A stretch of 64,000 nucleotides of DNA from the NCBI RefSeq assembly GCF_001715975.1, contig NZ_MARB01000022.1, positions 1 to 64,000 of the forward strand, given 5' to 3'. This DNA is from Candidatus Thiodiazotropha endolucinida (GTDB lineage Bacteria; Pseudomonadota; Gammaproteobacteria; Chromatiales; Chromatiaceae). The position numbers and the translations under genes were made by a program. Under the pieces are notes generated by a model. That model had not been told where the DNA came from and did not search any database. It saw only the letters and a program-made list of their open reading frames with translations. Positions 27,651-37,752 of this stretch are shown here, in pieces. Each line of letters begins with the position of its first letter. Position 1 is the stretch's first letter.

Positions 27651-29035
27651 CGTTCGCTATTCATCTTTTCCATGCGTTGCAACAGATCCAGCAGAGCGGA
27701 GGCCTTGTGGTAAGTCTCCCGATACTCAGCCTCGGGATCGGAATCGGCGACGATGCCGCCCCCTGCCCATAGACGGGTGATTTCCTCAGAGTGGACCATG
27801 GTTCGAATCGCAATATTGCAATCCATGTCGCCATTGAAACCGATATAACCAATCGAACCACAGTAGATGCCCCGTCGATGGGGCTCCAATTCCTCGATGA
27901 TCTCCATCGCGCGTAGTTTCGGTGCACCTGTAATCGAACCGCCGGGGAAGCAGGCGCGTAACAGGGAGAGTGCATCCTCCCCCTCCGCCAGCCTGCCGAC
28001 AACCTTACTGACGAGATGGTGCACCCGGGCGAAGCTCTCCAGCTTGAACAGCTCCGGTACCTCAACACTGCCGATTGCACATACCTTGCCCAAATCATTG
28101 CGCAACAGATCGACGATCATGAGGTTCTCCGCCTGGTCCTTGCCGCTGTTTTTCAGCATTTCCGCAAGCATCATATCCTCTATGGGATCCTCTCCCCTGG
28201 GCGCCGTTCCCTTTATGGGTTTGGTCACAACACGACCATCACGGACCTCAAGGAAGCGCTCGGGCGATGTACTCAATACCTGGCAGTGAGGCATATTCAA
28301 ATAGGCGGCGAAGGGGGCGGCGTTCAGCTGTCGCAATCCCTTGTAAGCCTGCCAGGGATCACCCTCGGCAGCGACTGAAAAACGTTGTGCGAAATTGACC
28401 TGATAACAGTCGCCGTCCAGGATGTAGCGTTTGATTCTGGCGATGGATCCTAGGTATTCGTCCCGGGTCATGTTCGAGCAGACTTCACCGAGCACACGAT
28501 AAGGCAGAGTCGTCCGGGTCTGAGTCGACCGCTCAGGAACCCGCTGCAACAATCTGCGATATCTTTCGAGACGGGCCGGATTCTGACCAACCAGGCAACT
28601 GCGTTGCTCCTGGTGATCGACCACCAGAGACCAGTCGTAAATACCGACCGCCATCTCCGGGAGATGTTCTATATCCTCAGCAAGCGTCGGCAGCCGTTCA
28701 AGGCGGCGGCCCAGATCATAGCCAAAATAACCTATCGCCCCACCACTGAAAGGTATGCCCTCAACACCCTCGACCGCAGGTCCAAGCGCTTCCCGCAGCA
28801 GGTGAAAGGGATCTTCCCGAGAGCGCTCCATTGTGCCATCGTTATGCTGAATCCGGGTCTCCTCTCCATGGGTGATCAGTACGCGAACGGGGTCTGCCGA
28901 AAGGATATCGTATCGACCTTGCATGCCATGGGGACTGCCGCTGTCCAGAAAGACTGCCCAAGGTGAATGCGCCAGGGCCTCGAACAGCTGACTGCTATCT
29001 TCATGGTAGGGGAAATCCAGGGTAATGGGGTTCAT
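27641..29035 (-). CDS. pabB: aminodeoxychorismate synthase component I
   Basis: 464 residues from the ATG at 29035, chosen because it overlaps the upstream stop (ATGA). Chorismate-binding signatures are PIKGTAPRGEDP, NLMIVDLLRNDLGKV and CFPGGSITGAPKLRAMEIIEELE. It makes 4-amino-4-deoxychorismate, precursor of p-aminobenzoate. That is used for folate and, by the beta-RFAP synthase encoded at 38.6 kb, for H4MPT. Location between methanofuran-type genes points to the C1 cofactor. No pabA or pabC lies next to it. Confidence 0.92.
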   Translation of the reverse strand: MNPITLDFPYHEDSSQLFEALAHSPWAVFLDSGSPHGMQGRYDILSADPVRVLITHGEETRIQHNDGTMERSREDPFHLLREALGPAVEGVEGIPFSGGAIGYFGYDLGRRLERLPTLAEDIEHLPEMAVGIYDWSLVVDHQEQRSCLVGQNPARLERYRRLLQRVPERSTQTRTTLPYRVLGEVCSNMTRDEYLGSIARIKRYILDGDCYQVNFAQRFSVAAEGDPWQAYKGLRQLNAAPFAAYLNMPHCQVLSTSPERFLEVRDGRVVTKPIKGTAPRGEDPIEDMMLAEMLKNSGKDQAENLMIVDLLRNDLGKVCAIGSVEVPELFKLESFARVHHLVSKVVGRLAEGEDALSLLRACFPGGSITGAPKLRAMEIIEELEPHRRGIYCGSIGYIGFNGDMDCNIAIRTMVHSEEITRLWAGGGIVADSDPEAEYRETYHKASALLDLLQRMEKMNSERCG

Positions 29036-30087
29036 GGGAGCTGATCCTTGGCCAGACTGGCAACAGCCACCGCCGGGGCGCACTCGGCCACCTTGGATTC
29101 CATCCGCTCGGCACAGGTGAACAACTCCTCGAAACCCACATAGGGTCTGTTCAATCGATGACAGATACGCTCAACCAGGAATCGTCCGACACCCGCACCC
29201 ACAAGAGGAGCGGAGGCCGGGAGGCCAGGCCTGGAGAGTATCCTTTCACAGGCATCCACAAGCTGCCGAAGCTGCTGTTCAGCGATATACCGGGATACCC
29301 CCCGCCAGCCCTCGAGGTCAGTGGCATCAATATCCAGTCCCAGCATGCGTGCCAATCTCCGAGCGCTGCCGTTGACGCTTTTCTCCCCGTTGTCCGCACT
29401 GGGCAGCAGATCGGCGGTTTCAGGTAGATCACCGTTCAAACGATAGATATCCGCAGTGGTCGCAAAATGCTCTGCCATTAAATAAACCCACTCTCCCGCG
29501 AACGGGACTTTGCCTGTAATCGCCATCAAAGGTGTGCGCACCACGCCCGTGTAGATCAGGGCCTGACTGACCAGCCGTTGATGGTCACTATAATCGCATG
29601 CCAGCACCTGCTTGTCAGCGAATGCTATCAAGTCGCTGGTGGTGCTGCCTACATCGACCAACAAACCCGCCTGCAGACGGCCGGCAACCCAGGATGCGCT
29701 GGCGAGCCAGTTGGCCGATGCCACTTGTGGTGAATGCCTGACCGCCTTTTCAGGATTCAGGAATCCGGCGGGTCCGGCAAAGATTGCCAGGCTGGTATTT
29801 GAAAAATGGCGGCTCATCGTATCGATCAATGTCTTTACACCGGTATCCCGGTCGGGAAAAAGATCGACCAGCTCACCCGTCATGGTAACCGCGTGTTTAA
29901 GTCCACTGTTGTCGCCGATTCTCTCCACAACCGAATCAATACCTGAGTCCAGATAGTGCACTCCCTGCCACAGCGGGCAGGGTATCTGCTCCACTCTCTC
30001 CACACATCCGCGGCTGTCGATGAGTGCCGCCTTTGTATGGGCGCCACCGAGGTCCCATCCCAGTATTGCATCATGCCGCACCGGCAT
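29032..30087 (-). CDS. H4MPT-linked C1 transfer pathway protein, MfnF-like
   Basis: 351 residues of the ASKHA/hydantoinase-like fold: ILGWDLGGAHTKAALID at the start and GLLVDVGSTTSDLIAF in the middle, the two phosphate-binding loops. This is the bacterial family annotated as an H4MPT-linked C1 transfer pathway protein, homologous to MfnF. MfnF joins the furan diphosphate to the amine of the tyramine-glutamate side chain in methanofuran synthesis. It overlaps the upstream ATP-grasp gene by 17 bp and pabB by four. Confidence 0.88.
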   Translation of the reverse strand: MPVRHDAILGWDLGGAHTKAALIDSRGCVERVEQIPCPLWQGVHYLDSGIDSVVERIGDNSGLKHAVTMTGELVDLFPDRDTGVKTLIDTMSRHFSNTSLAIFAGPAGFLNPEKAVRHSPQVASANWLASASWVAGRLQAGLLVDVGSTTSDLIAFADKQVLACDYSDHQRLVSQALIYTGVVRTPLMAITGKVPFAGEWVYLMAEHFATTADIYRLNGDLPETADLLPSADNGEKSVNGSARRLARMLGLDIDATDLEGWRGVSRYIAEQQLRQLVDACERILSRPGLPASAPLVGAGVGRFLVERICHRLNRPYVGFEELFTCAERMESKVAECAPAVAVASLAKDQLP

Positions 30088-31075
30088 ACTCCAGGTTCAC
30101 ATCCACCACCGATGCCTGCAGCATCTGATCAGGCAATGGAAGCTTGTCATTCAGCAGATCCAGCACCATTGAAGCCGGATTCATCCCGATTGACTCTTTC
30201 AGTCCAACATATGATGTGGTGATTCTCGGGTTGACTTCCAACACCTGCAATTCCTTCTCTGTATCGATAATATCGACCCCTATGATACCCCACAGATCGG
30301 GCAGGGCGGCCACCACCTCTCGCCCAAGTCTGTGAAAGCTGGTCCGCTTATTCAAATGGCCATTCACAACACACCCCAGAAGTACGAATCTGTTGTCGGT
30401 TACGGCTATCCGCTGGTGATTGACGCTTAATACGAAGGCCTCACCTTTACGCGCCAATATATTGAGACTGGTTGGCGTACCGTGTACGAACGGCTGTATT
30501 ACATACTCGCTGCCCACCGGGAGAGACTCGAATTGCTGATAAAGATCGTCTCTGTCCCGGCAGATTCTGGTACCGTGACAACCGACTCCGTCATCCGGCT
30601 TTATGACCCAGCTGCCCGGATGATCGGGTATCCTGTCCTCGTACCTGTAGGTTGGTACGACAGAGATACCGCTTTCCGTCAGGCAACCGGATGTCATCAG
30701 CTTACTGGATGTTGTGTGCACGGCCTGCGGCGGACTGTTCAACAGCAGTTTTCCATGGCTTATGACGGTTTCGCTGATATGTTCCAGTACATTTGAGAAC
30801 TCTGGCGCGATGGGCCAAACCGCATCGGCGTTTTCCATACACGCCTGCCAGGCCATGGCGAAATCTTCCAGATCGTGCAACATATGGAACTCGATCGGCA
30901 GATCTGGCCTGCTCAGGCGGGCATCACGGGTCGTATGGATTTCGATACCGGCGATTTCCGCAAGGTCGGAAATCAATGCCCTGAGCATAATGTCCCCCTC
31001 TTCGGCAAGAGATGGCGGCAAGGGGCTGTTCAGCATCCCTCCGCCCGTAATATACTCGAATACAAAGACTCGCAT
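30071..31075 (-). CDS. ATP-grasp ligase, MfnD (tyramine-glutamate ligase)-like
   Basis: 334 residues. The ATP-grasp elements visible are SWVIKPDDGVGCHGTRI, YVIQPFVHGTPTSLNILA and WGIIGVDIIDTEKELQVLEVNPRITTSY (metal-binding E/N). MfnD adds glutamate to tyramine in methanofuran; methylotrophs attach glutamates to a related core. As first gene of a four-gene operon with MfnF-like, PabB and MfnE-like proteins this role is the best fit. Only 18 bp separate its start from the divergent HisA-like gene, so one or both promoters must lie inside the opposite gene. Confidence 0.8.
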   Translation of the reverse strand: MRVFVFEYITGGGMLNSPLPPSLAEEGDIMLRALISDLAEIAGIEIHTTRDARLSRPDLPIEFHMLHDLEDFAMAWQACMENADAVWPIAPEFSNVLEHISETVISHGKLLLNSPPQAVHTTSSKLMTSGCLTESGISVVPTYRYEDRIPDHPGSWVIKPDDGVGCHGTRICRDRDDLYQQFESLPVGSEYVIQPFVHGTPTSLNILARKGEAFVLSVNHQRIAVTDNRFVLLGCVVNGHLNKRTSFHRLGREVVAALPDLWGIIGVDIIDTEKELQVLEVNPRITTSYVGLKESIGMNPASMVLDLLNDKLPLPDQMLQASVVDVNLEYAGAA

Positions 31076-31093
31076 GGTTATTTATCCGCGTTG

Positions 31094-31783
31094 ATGAAGC
31101 TCATACCAGTCATAGATATGATGCATAACCGTGTCGTTGTTGCGAACAGCGGCAAGCGTCACACTTACGCAGCAGCCGATACTCCCTTGTGTCGTTCCAG
31201 TCGACCGCAGAAGGTGTTGTCGGCATTGTTGGATCTCTATCCATTCGATACCCTCTATATTGCTGACCTTGATGCCATCTGTGGCAGCGGCTCGAATCTC
31301 GAGTTGATCTACGCTCTCCATCTCAAGTATCCCGAGATAGATCTGTGGGTAGACAACGGACTCACCGACCTGGGGCGGTTATGCGGCTTTGCCCGCCCGG
31401 TCATCGGTACGGAATCCATTGTCAGTTGCGAACAACTTGCCCATCTGGTTGCATCGCTTCCCTCTCCCGTACTCTCACTGGACTATCATGGCGATCGCTT
31501 CAAGGGCCCGGCCGGTCTCGACCGGCAAGCGGATTACTGGCCCGAAGATGTGATCGTCATGTCACTGTCTCGGGTAGGTACTTCGACCGGTCCCGACACT
31601 ACCCGGTTACAACAATTCCTGAACCTGCAACCCCGGCTTCGCCTCTACGCCGCTGGAGGCATTCGGGATCAACAGGATTTACAGCAACTTCGTTCTATCG
31701 GTACTGCCGGTGTCCTTTTATCCACCGCCCTCCACCAGGGGGCAATTGATCACGGAGTCATCGATCGCTTCATCAATGCCTAG
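31094..31783 (+). CDS. HisA/HisF-like TIM-barrel protein of C1 clusters
   Basis: 229 residues from the ATG at 31094 (MKLIPVIDMMHNRVVVA). The frame is open far upstream, but that part overlaps the divergent gene. The barrel shows FDTLYIADLDAI, LSLDYHGDRFKGPAG, DVIVMSLSRVGT and LRLYAAGGIRDQQDLQQL. These match the phosphate-binding strands of the histidine-biosynthesis isomerase HisA, yet no his gene is near. Such HisA-like proteins recur in H4MPT clusters of methylotrophs and archaea; the reaction is unknown, possibly an isomerase in pterin or methanofuran assembly. It converges on the PTPS-fusion gene. Confidence 0.75.
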   Translation: MKLIPVIDMMHNRVVVANSGKRHTYAAADTPLCRSSRPQKVLSALLDLYPFDTLYIADLDAICGSGSNLELIYALHLKYPEIDLWVDNGLTDLGRLCGFARPVIGTESIVSCEQLAHLVASLPSPVLSLDYHGDRFKGPAGLDRQADYWPEDVIVMSLSRVGTSTGPDTTRLQQFLNLQPRLRLYAAGGIRDQQDLQQLRSIGTAGVLLSTALHQGAIDHGVIDRFINA

Positions 31784-31805
31784 ATCCTGTTGACAGCCAT
31801 CAGGA

Positions 31806-33041
31806 CTAAGGCTGCGATTTGGCGATAATCTCCAGGGTAGGCGGCTTTTCCCTGATCAGGTCACGTAACTGCGATGCCCCCAACTTCCCGTCGACGAAAT
31901 GGCTCAACAGGCTGTCGCTGCCGGATTGCTGAAAAGCCTCCAGAGTGGGACCGCTGTAGTTACACCAGGACTGGGTGGTTTCATATAACTGCAATTCAAC
32001 CAACCCGGGAAGATATTCGATCAACTGCTCCCAGATAAAAACACACAGCATCTCGGTACTCGACCGCCATGCCAATTCCGATGTAGCGTAGTTCAGGTTA
32101 TGATGGTCGAACCTGTCGATCACACGCCTGTTCGCCACACGTTTCAGATATCCGTAATCCACCACGCAACCGGTCACCGGATCGATACGGTCCCGGACTT
32201 TAACATGCAGCAGATAACGGCCACCATGCAGGTTGGAGCACTTCGCCGGATGGTCTGTGATGAAATGAGCGGCGTCGAATATCAGCTCCTTGGACACTGT
32301 CATCTCAGGGGTTTTCCGATCGAACCGTTCCATGGCGCACGGGATCCCCATCAGGTCGTCTTTGATCAGTGCCAGCAGGTGCTGCGTATCAGACCTGGTC
32401 AAGGTGCGTAGCAGCAACCCATCGGATTGATCTGCAGCATCAAGCTCCCTGAATTCGATACCGTGGCGGCAAGCCTCCGCCATTATCGTCTCCCCGGCAG
32501 CCCGCCCCGGGAGTTGCAGAAACAGGTATCCAGCCTGCAGTTCGCCGATATGGGCGACAAGCACAGCCAGACTCAATAAAAAATCGGGGGGTGGAACCGG
32601 AGAGAGATGCGCATCCGCACTCAGTGCCAGATAGGCCGCAGGGACTTTCAGGCGATTGACCGCTACCACCCGATGGGTCTCTTCAGCATATCTGTATTCC
32701 TGACGAAAGAGAAAACCATATTCGCTTAGCCATTGAAGATTCCATAGCAGCATATCGAGCCGCCTGATCTCCCCAGGCACAATGGTGAAGGCCTCTTCCT
32801 TCTGGAGTAACCCGCCCCACTTGAGTCCTCTGTAGATGGCTCGTGCCTGCTCTGACGGATAGGCCTTGGGCCGCGGATAGTCCTCCGGGTTATCTGTCCT
32901 GTTTAACAGTTCTTGATCGATCAGAAGATCCAGAGGCAGGTGGTGCCGGATGGCGTACTCCTGGAGTGTCAATGAACAGCAGCGAAGCAAATGGCTGTTG
33001 TCCAGATTGGCAACCGCACTGCCACATTCAAGACATTGCAT
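31806..33041 (-). CDS. PTPS-domain fusion protein with zinc-finger-like N-terminus
   Basis: 411 residues. The N-terminus CLECGSAVANLDNSHLLRCC with GLTLQEY-like SLTLQEYAIRH resembles a Ros/MucR-type zinc segment. Residues 45-270 (YPRPKAYPSEQARAIYRGLKWGG, LLWNLQWLSEYGF) match nothing I recognise. From about 272 a pterin synthase domain begins (LIFDAAHFITDHPAKC). There CSNLHGG replaces the usual CxxxLHGH, so the third zinc His is a Gly. This is a second PTPS-family protein in the window. It follows fae by 188 bp on the same strand and may end that operon. Confidence 0.75.
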   Translation of the reverse strand: MQCLECGSAVANLDNSHLLRCCSLTLQEYAIRHHLPLDLLIDQELLNRTDNPEDYPRPKAYPSEQARAIYRGLKWGGLLQKEEAFTIVPGEIRRLDMLLWNLQWLSEYGFLFRQEYRYAEETHRVVAVNRLKVPAAYLALSADAHLSPVPPPDFLLSLAVLVAHIGELQAGYLFLQLPGRAAGETIMAEACRHGIEFRELDAADQSDGLLLRTLTRSDTQHLLALIKDDLMGIPCAMERFDRKTPEMTVSKELIFDAAHFITDHPAKCSNLHGGRYLLHVKVRDRIDPVTGCVVDYGYLKRVANRRVIDRFDHHNLNYATSELAWRSSTEMLCVFIWEQLIEYLPGLVELQLYETTQSWCNYSGPTLEAFQQSGSDSLLSHFVDGKLGASQLRDLIREKPPTLEIIAKSQP

Positions 33042-33229
33042 ATTCAGCCTCCACGATCGATTGATAACAAACCCACTGGAATCGTCAGCAGACGCTTGTT
33101 GTTCTTATCTGTCTGCTGTGTCGGCGGTTAACCACCTAAGCCGCCACCTGTTGCCCATTCAGATGCCAGGGATGTCTTTCGAGTCAGTCGTCGACACTTC
33201 CCTGTGATGACGACATCATCAAGTAAGCG

Positions 33230-33742
33230 TTAGTCGTGTGCCGCAAAGGGATGAGATACCGATCCCTTCTGCGCGACAACATCACTGGCCTTGGGCTCGC
33301 CGGCAACGGCGCGTTTGATCGACTCCTTGGTTGCCTGGTAGTTGTAGTCCTGGATCTTGGCGTCGTCCTCAGCCTCCCAGTGGATGAATACGCCGACACA
33401 GACAAAGACATCGTCAGCCTCATCGGCGGGGATGGTGCCGTCTTCGACGCAATCGGCCACAGCCATGGCAACGCCGCGTTGCGCAGGACCGAACATCTGT
33501 ACCGCTTGTTTGGCCCCTTTGATGGTTACCTTGTTAAACATCATGGTGTTGGGTTTACAGGCCAGGTTGGGCGCCACAACCGCCAGCAACGAGGTAAACC
33601 CGTCCTTGTTGTTGACCAGACCGTTACAGAAGGCTGTTTCTGCGGCGGAACCTCTTGGACCGATCAGGAGATCAATATGTGCAACTTCGTTGCCGTCTCC
33701 GACCAGCGATTCTCCGACCATCGTTCTATTGATAACTGGCAT
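33230..33742 (-). CDS. fae: formaldehyde-activating enzyme
   Basis: 170 residues. Fae condenses formaldehyde with H4MPT to methylene-H4MPT. The catalytic His is in [15 protein letters not shown] (H22). [20 protein letters not shown] and [17 protein letters not shown] are family blocks, and the length equals that of characterised Fae proteins. AGGAGAAACTGAA precedes the ATG, a strong ribosome-binding site, as expected for an abundant enzyme. It follows the CitG-like gene by 29 bp in the mtdB-mch operon. Confidence 0.97.
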   Translation of the reverse strand: MPVINRTMVGESLVGDGNEVAHIDLLIGPRGSAAETAFCNGLVNNKDGFTSLLAVVAPNLACKPNTMMFNKVTIKGAKQAVQMFGPAQRGVAMAVADCVEDGTIPADEADDVFVCVGVFIHWEAEDDAKIQDYNYQATKESIKRAVAGEPKASDVVAQKGSVSHPFAAHD

Positions 33743-33771
33743 TTCAGTTTCTCCTTACTTGTTATTGAGCG

Positions 33772-34716
33772 TTAACTTCGTATCCCCACCTCTTCCGGGC
33801 GGGAATCGCGGACACGGGTAAATCCCGCATTCTGCTCAAACGCTGAGTGCATCGATTCCAGATATGAGATAAATAGTGTGGCGACCGTTAAGTCTGCCGA
33901 AGTGCCTGGATTGACACCTTCACGCTTGAATTCACTGTCTGCTTGAAGCAGACGTAATTGGTAGTGTTCCGGCATCTCAGCCTGGAACAATCCTTCGACC
34001 AGATCGGCCGCATGCAGACTTGTCGCGACCGCCTTGTAGAGCCCTTGCTTGCGTTGAATATGGGTATCGGGAAAGTGTGCCAACAGACTGAGGAACAGAC
34101 CCGTGACCGCCCACTCCTTGCATTGCCAACGTGCCTCGTAGCTGCGCAGCCGAGGCAGCGCAAAGTCGAATAGGTCTGCAAAGCCGGTGGCGTATTGGCG
34201 GGCAATCTGATCGCGATCCGCCGCATGGGCCATCACTTCGATCAAACCGGCACTGGGTGTCTTGAAAACATCATGCTTATCGGATTGGCCCAGTCCAGCC
34301 GGCGCTGCCAGTCGAATGGCACGGAACAGCCACTCCATCTGCTTTGCATCGACTTCAAGCAGGACCCTGCCGAGTTTGTCACGCAATGCCCCAGGATGCA
34401 GGCTCCGGTCATATGCGGCCTGAATCAACGGCGCACACAGCATCAGAATACCGAGATTGGTATTGCAACCGACTGCCTCGTGGGTGGCCTCGACTGCTTT
34501 GTAGATCCTTTCCCCCAGTCCCAGCTCAAGTGTTGTCAGCGGTTCGGCACTGACATTGGCACTGGTGATGAAATCCTCCAGGGTCATACCGTGACCATCG
34601 GAAAAACGATGCACATTACCCGGTTTCAGTGCATCCAATTCACTCAGGCAGGCATGACGATATGCTGTGGCGATCTGCCCCCTGACATTATTGTGCTGTG
34701 ATGGCAATCCGGTCAT
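33772..34716 (-). CDS. CitG-like triphosphoribosyl-dephospho-CoA synthase family protein
   Basis: 314 residues from the ATG at 34716, which overlaps the previous stop (TGATG). Motifs: HACLSELDALKPGNVHRFSDGHGMTLEDF, VGCNTNLGILMLCAPL and EARWQCKEWAVTGLFLSL. The family transfers a triphosphoribosyl group in citrate lyase prosthetic-group assembly. The methylotroph homologue (orf5 in the Methylobacterium numbering, from memory) is required for the H4MPT pathway, and a phosphoribosyl transfer would suit the ribose-phosphate side chain of methanopterin. No citrate lyase gene is present, so the C1 role is favoured. Confidence 0.85.
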   Translation of the reverse strand: MTGLPSQHNNVRGQIATAYRHACLSELDALKPGNVHRFSDGHGMTLEDFITSANVSAEPLTTLELGLGERIYKAVEATHEAVGCNTNLGILMLCAPLIQAAYDRSLHPGALRDKLGRVLLEVDAKQMEWLFRAIRLAAPAGLGQSDKHDVFKTPSAGLIEVMAHAADRDQIARQYATGFADLFDFALPRLRSYEARWQCKEWAVTGLFLSLLAHFPDTHIQRKQGLYKAVATSLHAADLVEGLFQAEMPEHYQLRLLQADSEFKREGVNPGTSADLTVATLFISYLESMHSAFEQNAGFTRVRDSRPEEVGIRS

Positions 34717-35624
34717 CAGATCACCTCCGTCAGTGAACCGTCGTGGCAACAGCAGAGAAAATCATCCACCAGCAGTTGTGTAACATCCATCTGACAGGCC
34801 TGTTGCAGGCCTTTCCAGGCCGGGATGCTGTTGACTTCGATGACATAGGCCCGACCCTTGTCGTCACGCAGGATATCGACACCTGCATAACTCATCGACA
34901 ATGCCCTGGTGGCAGCTTCCGCCAGCTCTTTCAACTCCTGGTCGAGCACTGCCGGATGGCAGCGGGCGCCCTGTGCCACATTGCTGATCCAACCCTCGCC
35001 GTGACGCAGCATGGCGGCGACCGCCTGGCCATTGATGACGAACACCCGCCAATCATGGGCATCCTCATTGCCGGTGTGAATGAACCTTTGCAGATAGAAA
35101 ACACCGTTATAATGTGCCGGGTCGGGGAGAGTGTCGCCTTGACGGATACGCACCAAACCGTCACCTTGAGAGCCGAACAGGGGTTTCAGGACCAGTTCGT
35201 TGCCGGCCTTGAACTCATGCTTCACGATTCTCGTCAGGTCGCGCTCCTCACCAACCACCCAGGTGGGCGGTGTCGGGATACCGGCGGTGTGCAGCAGGAA
35301 ACTGGTCATCCCCTTATCAACGCTACGCTCAATGGCGCGACCGTCGTTGTAAACGCAGACACCGAGATGCGTGAGGGCGTGCAGAATATCGAGATAGAGT
35401 ACGACCTGTTCGAGAGTCCCACCAGGCACGCCTCGCACGAATACTCCGTCCGGCCTTGTTTCAAAGCCCGGAATCACCAGGTGCTCTCCTGCTCCGCTTA
35501 AATCGAATCCACACTGCTGCAGAGAGACGAACTCGCAGCTGCAACCGTGCGTTTCAAACGCTTCACGCAGACGTGCGCCGTGCCAGCCTGGATCGTCGGT
35601 GAAGATGGCGATACGCCTGTTCAT
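34716..35624 (-). CDS. RimK-like ATP-grasp protein of the H4MPT operon
   Basis: 302 residues: an N-terminal Rossmann-like part ([21 protein letters not shown]), then ATP-grasp blocks [39 protein letters not shown] and [25 protein letters not shown]. It is closest to the RimK/MptN group; MptN adds L-glutamate to H4MPT in methanogens. Methylotrophs carry an equivalent (orf7, naming from memory) between mch and fae. The gene overlaps mch by four bases and the CitG-like gene by one, so all three are translationally coupled. Confidence 0.82.
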   Translation of the reverse strand: MNRRIAIFTDDPGWHGARLREAFETHGCSCEFVSLQQCGFDLSGAGEHLVIPGFETRPDGVFVRGVPGGTLEQVVLYLDILHALTHLGVCVYNDGRAIERSVDKGMTSFLLHTAGIPTPPTWVVGEERDLTRIVKHEFKAGNELVLKPLFGSQGDGLVRIRQGDTLPDPAHYNGVFYLQRFIHTGNEDAHDWRVFVINGQAVAAMLRHGEGWISNVAQGARCHPAVLDQELKELAEAATRALSMSYAGVDILRDDKGRAYVIEVNSIPAWKGLQQACQMDVTQLLVDDFLCCCHDGSLTEVI

Positions 35625-36595
35625 GGTTCAATACCGAAGGAAGCCGCCATCAGCGCGGTGTCCAGCGCACCCGCCGCATAGCTGTTACCGCTATCGAGTG
35701 CGCTGACCATCACCCGTGCCGGACTGAACAGCATGGGATCGATCTTGAAAAAGTCGTACCCGTAGGCCTTGAAAACCTCGCCGAAGGGACGTCCATAGTC
35801 CCGGGAAGCGCTGCTCGGCAGATCAATCGCAAGCTTCTGTGCCTGCGCATCCTCTCCACGGACGAAGAGCTGCACCAAACCGGCAAACAGAATGGCGTCG
35901 TTGGTGCGCCCCATGGCAGTGAGGAAATCGGCTGCCGGCGGCGGCAATGGCGCACTGCCCATGCCATCCTGTATCGCTTGCAGATCGAAGCCCAGCTCGT
36001 GGGATTTGTGCATCGCCACTTCCAGTACCCGTGCGACGATTTGCACCGTACCGGCAAGGCTGCTGGTGGGTGTCAGGATAAGGGTCAACGCATCCGCATC
36101 GACACCGCAATCCCGTGCGATCTTCTCACACAGGGGTAGTGGGGGTAACCGGTCCACCTCGAGCACCAGGCAGGTCCGGTCTGCCTGATCCCGATAGCCC
36201 AGCTCATTGAACAGGGGTTCTTTCAGGGAGAGTGCCCTGCCGGGTCCCGAACCCAGGGCATTGAAGCCTTTTTTATCCGATTCCTTGTGTGACAGACTCC
36301 AACCCGCATATTGGCTGCCAAGGCAGGCAAGCACAGGATCGGCGGCATGCACATGTACCGCAAGCGGCCAACCCGCCACCGGACCGCTACCACTGAGGCT
36401 GACACTGCCAAGTCCGCCAAGACAGATTTCTGCGATGCGCCGTCCGGCCTCCAGAGAACCCTTGACATGGATCCCCGCATCCACCAGCAGACAACCGTTT
36501 TCTAGCCGCTCAATTCCGAGGCGCAGAATTTCCGCATCAGCCACCAACGATTCCACCAGCGGAGCAGTCAATGCATTGATGCTTGGGCGACTCAT
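35621..36595 (-). CDS. mch: methenyl-H4MPT cyclohydrolase
   Basis: 324 residues from the ATG at 36595, which overlaps the upstream stop (ATGA). Mch interconverts methenyl-H4MPT and 5-formyl-H4MPT between MtdB and the Fhc complex. Family features: [29 protein letters not shown] at the start, [30 protein letters not shown] and [18 protein letters not shown] near the end. The length is normal. No anomaly seen. Confidence 0.96.
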   Translation of the reverse strand: MSRPSINALTAPLVESLVADAEILRLGIERLENGCLLVDAGIHVKGSLEAGRRIAEICLGGLGSVSLSGSGPVAGWPLAVHVHAADPVLACLGSQYAGWSLSHKESDKKGFNALGSGPGRALSLKEPLFNELGYRDQADRTCLVLEVDRLPPLPLCEKIARDCGVDADALTLILTPTSSLAGTVQIVARVLEVAMHKSHELGFDLQAIQDGMGSAPLPPPAADFLTAMGRTNDAILFAGLVQLFVRGEDAQAQKLAIDLPSSASRDYGRPFGEVFKAYGYDFFKIDPMLFSPARVMVSALDSGNSYAAGALDTALMAASFGIEP

Positions 36596-37752
36596 ACGGC
36601 CACCAGGCATGGTTGTGATGGGTATATGGATGGGCCAAGCATCCATAACACCTCATCACGCTGTGTATGTAACTCAGCTTCAATCTCTGTGGCATTGGCG
36701 CCCTTGGCGTACAGACTGCACAATGGCTGCCCTTCGACTATCCTGTTACCTGCCGGCGGTCGATCGCTGACCCATTGCGGCCATGCCATCTTATTGGGTA
36801 TCTCAATATTTCGTGGCGCATAGATAATCTGATGCCCATGCATCACAGCCGGGTCGTTGTTCGGAACCTCCGGTAGTTCTCCGCAACAGGCCGCTATGTG
36901 GTGCTCGATCCAACCGTCCGGCAGCAGATGTTCATAGAGGTCCAGGGTAGCCGAAGGCCTTGGATTGAGATCGATGACAAAGATACCGGCATCATTGTGC
37001 ACGAAGTCCAGGCTGTTTATCCCCCGCAGGCCAAGTTCGGATACCAGCTTAACGACTGCCAGTTCGACCTGAGAACGCACAGCATCCCGCAGGTAGGCCT
37101 GGCCGATGGCACCACTATAGAGAAAGGGTGCCGGTGCACCGGATCCCGCTATCCCAAGCGTGTTGTATCCAATAGTGTGATGTCTTTTACCATCTGCGAT
37201 AAACAGCACGGACATTACCTGGCCCGGGATGAATCTCTGGTAGTAGCAGGCGGAGTCTGTCGCGGCATATTCCGGAGAGAAGTAGGCCACACCCTGACCG
37301 CCGCAGCTGGCGGCCCTTTTGATCAACCAGCTTCTCGTTGTGGCGAAGTAAGGTGCAGTATGGCTTACCTCCGGATAGGCTATCTGTAGGCGGTCAAGCA
37401 GTGAAAAAAAACGCTGGGGTCTGCGCAATAACTCGAGTACCGAAGGATCATTGCCGAATAAATGGCAGAACTCAGAGAGGCGTTTCAACAGAGACGTTGA
37501 TTCCTCCAAGCCCGCCCCATAAACCACCCCGCAGGGATTGTCGGGAAACAGGGATGCGATCTCTTTGACAAATATTTCCACATCGAGGCTTGAGAATCCC
37601 TGGGTGATGGGCCAACAATCGGCGACGGCCAGGGTGTCTTGATCGCAAAATCCATCGATGAGTGTTACCCGGTAGCCGCCGCGATGTGCCGACTCGGCTA
37701 TCGCCCTGCCGCTGTTCGCCAAAACCAGCAGAGAGGTTGGTTTAGCCGACAT
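36592..37752 (-). CDS. ATP-grasp protein between mtdB and mch
   Basis: 386 residues when started at the ATG at 37752 ([22 protein letters not shown]), which overlaps the end of mtdB by 11 bp and follows an AGGTGG motif; the frame stays open upstream. ATP-grasp elements: [36 protein letters not shown] and [26 protein letters not shown]. The C-terminal 90 residues ([31 protein letters not shown]) are distinct. Methylotrophs carry an ATP-grasp gene here or nearby (orf17, from memory). The ligase substrate is unknown, probably an H4MPT intermediate. Confidence 0.8.
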   Translation of the reverse strand: MSAKPTSLLVLANSGRAIAESAHRGGYRVTLIDGFCDQDTLAVADCWPITQGFSSLDVEIFVKEIASLFPDNPCGVVYGAGLEESTSLLKRLSEFCHLFGNDPSVLELLRRPQRFFSLLDRLQIAYPEVSHTAPYFATTRSWLIKRAASCGGQGVAYFSPEYAATDSACYYQRFIPGQVMSVLFIADGKRHHTIGYNTLGIAGSGAPAPFLYSGAIGQAYLRDAVRSQVELAVVKLVSELGLRGINSLDFVHNDAGIFVIDLNPRPSATLDLYEHLLPDGWIEHHIAACCGELPEVPNNDPAVMHGHQIIYAPRNIEIPNKMAWPQWVSDRPPAGNRIVEGQPLCSLYAKGANATEIEAELHTQRDEVLWMLGPSIYPSQPCLVAV

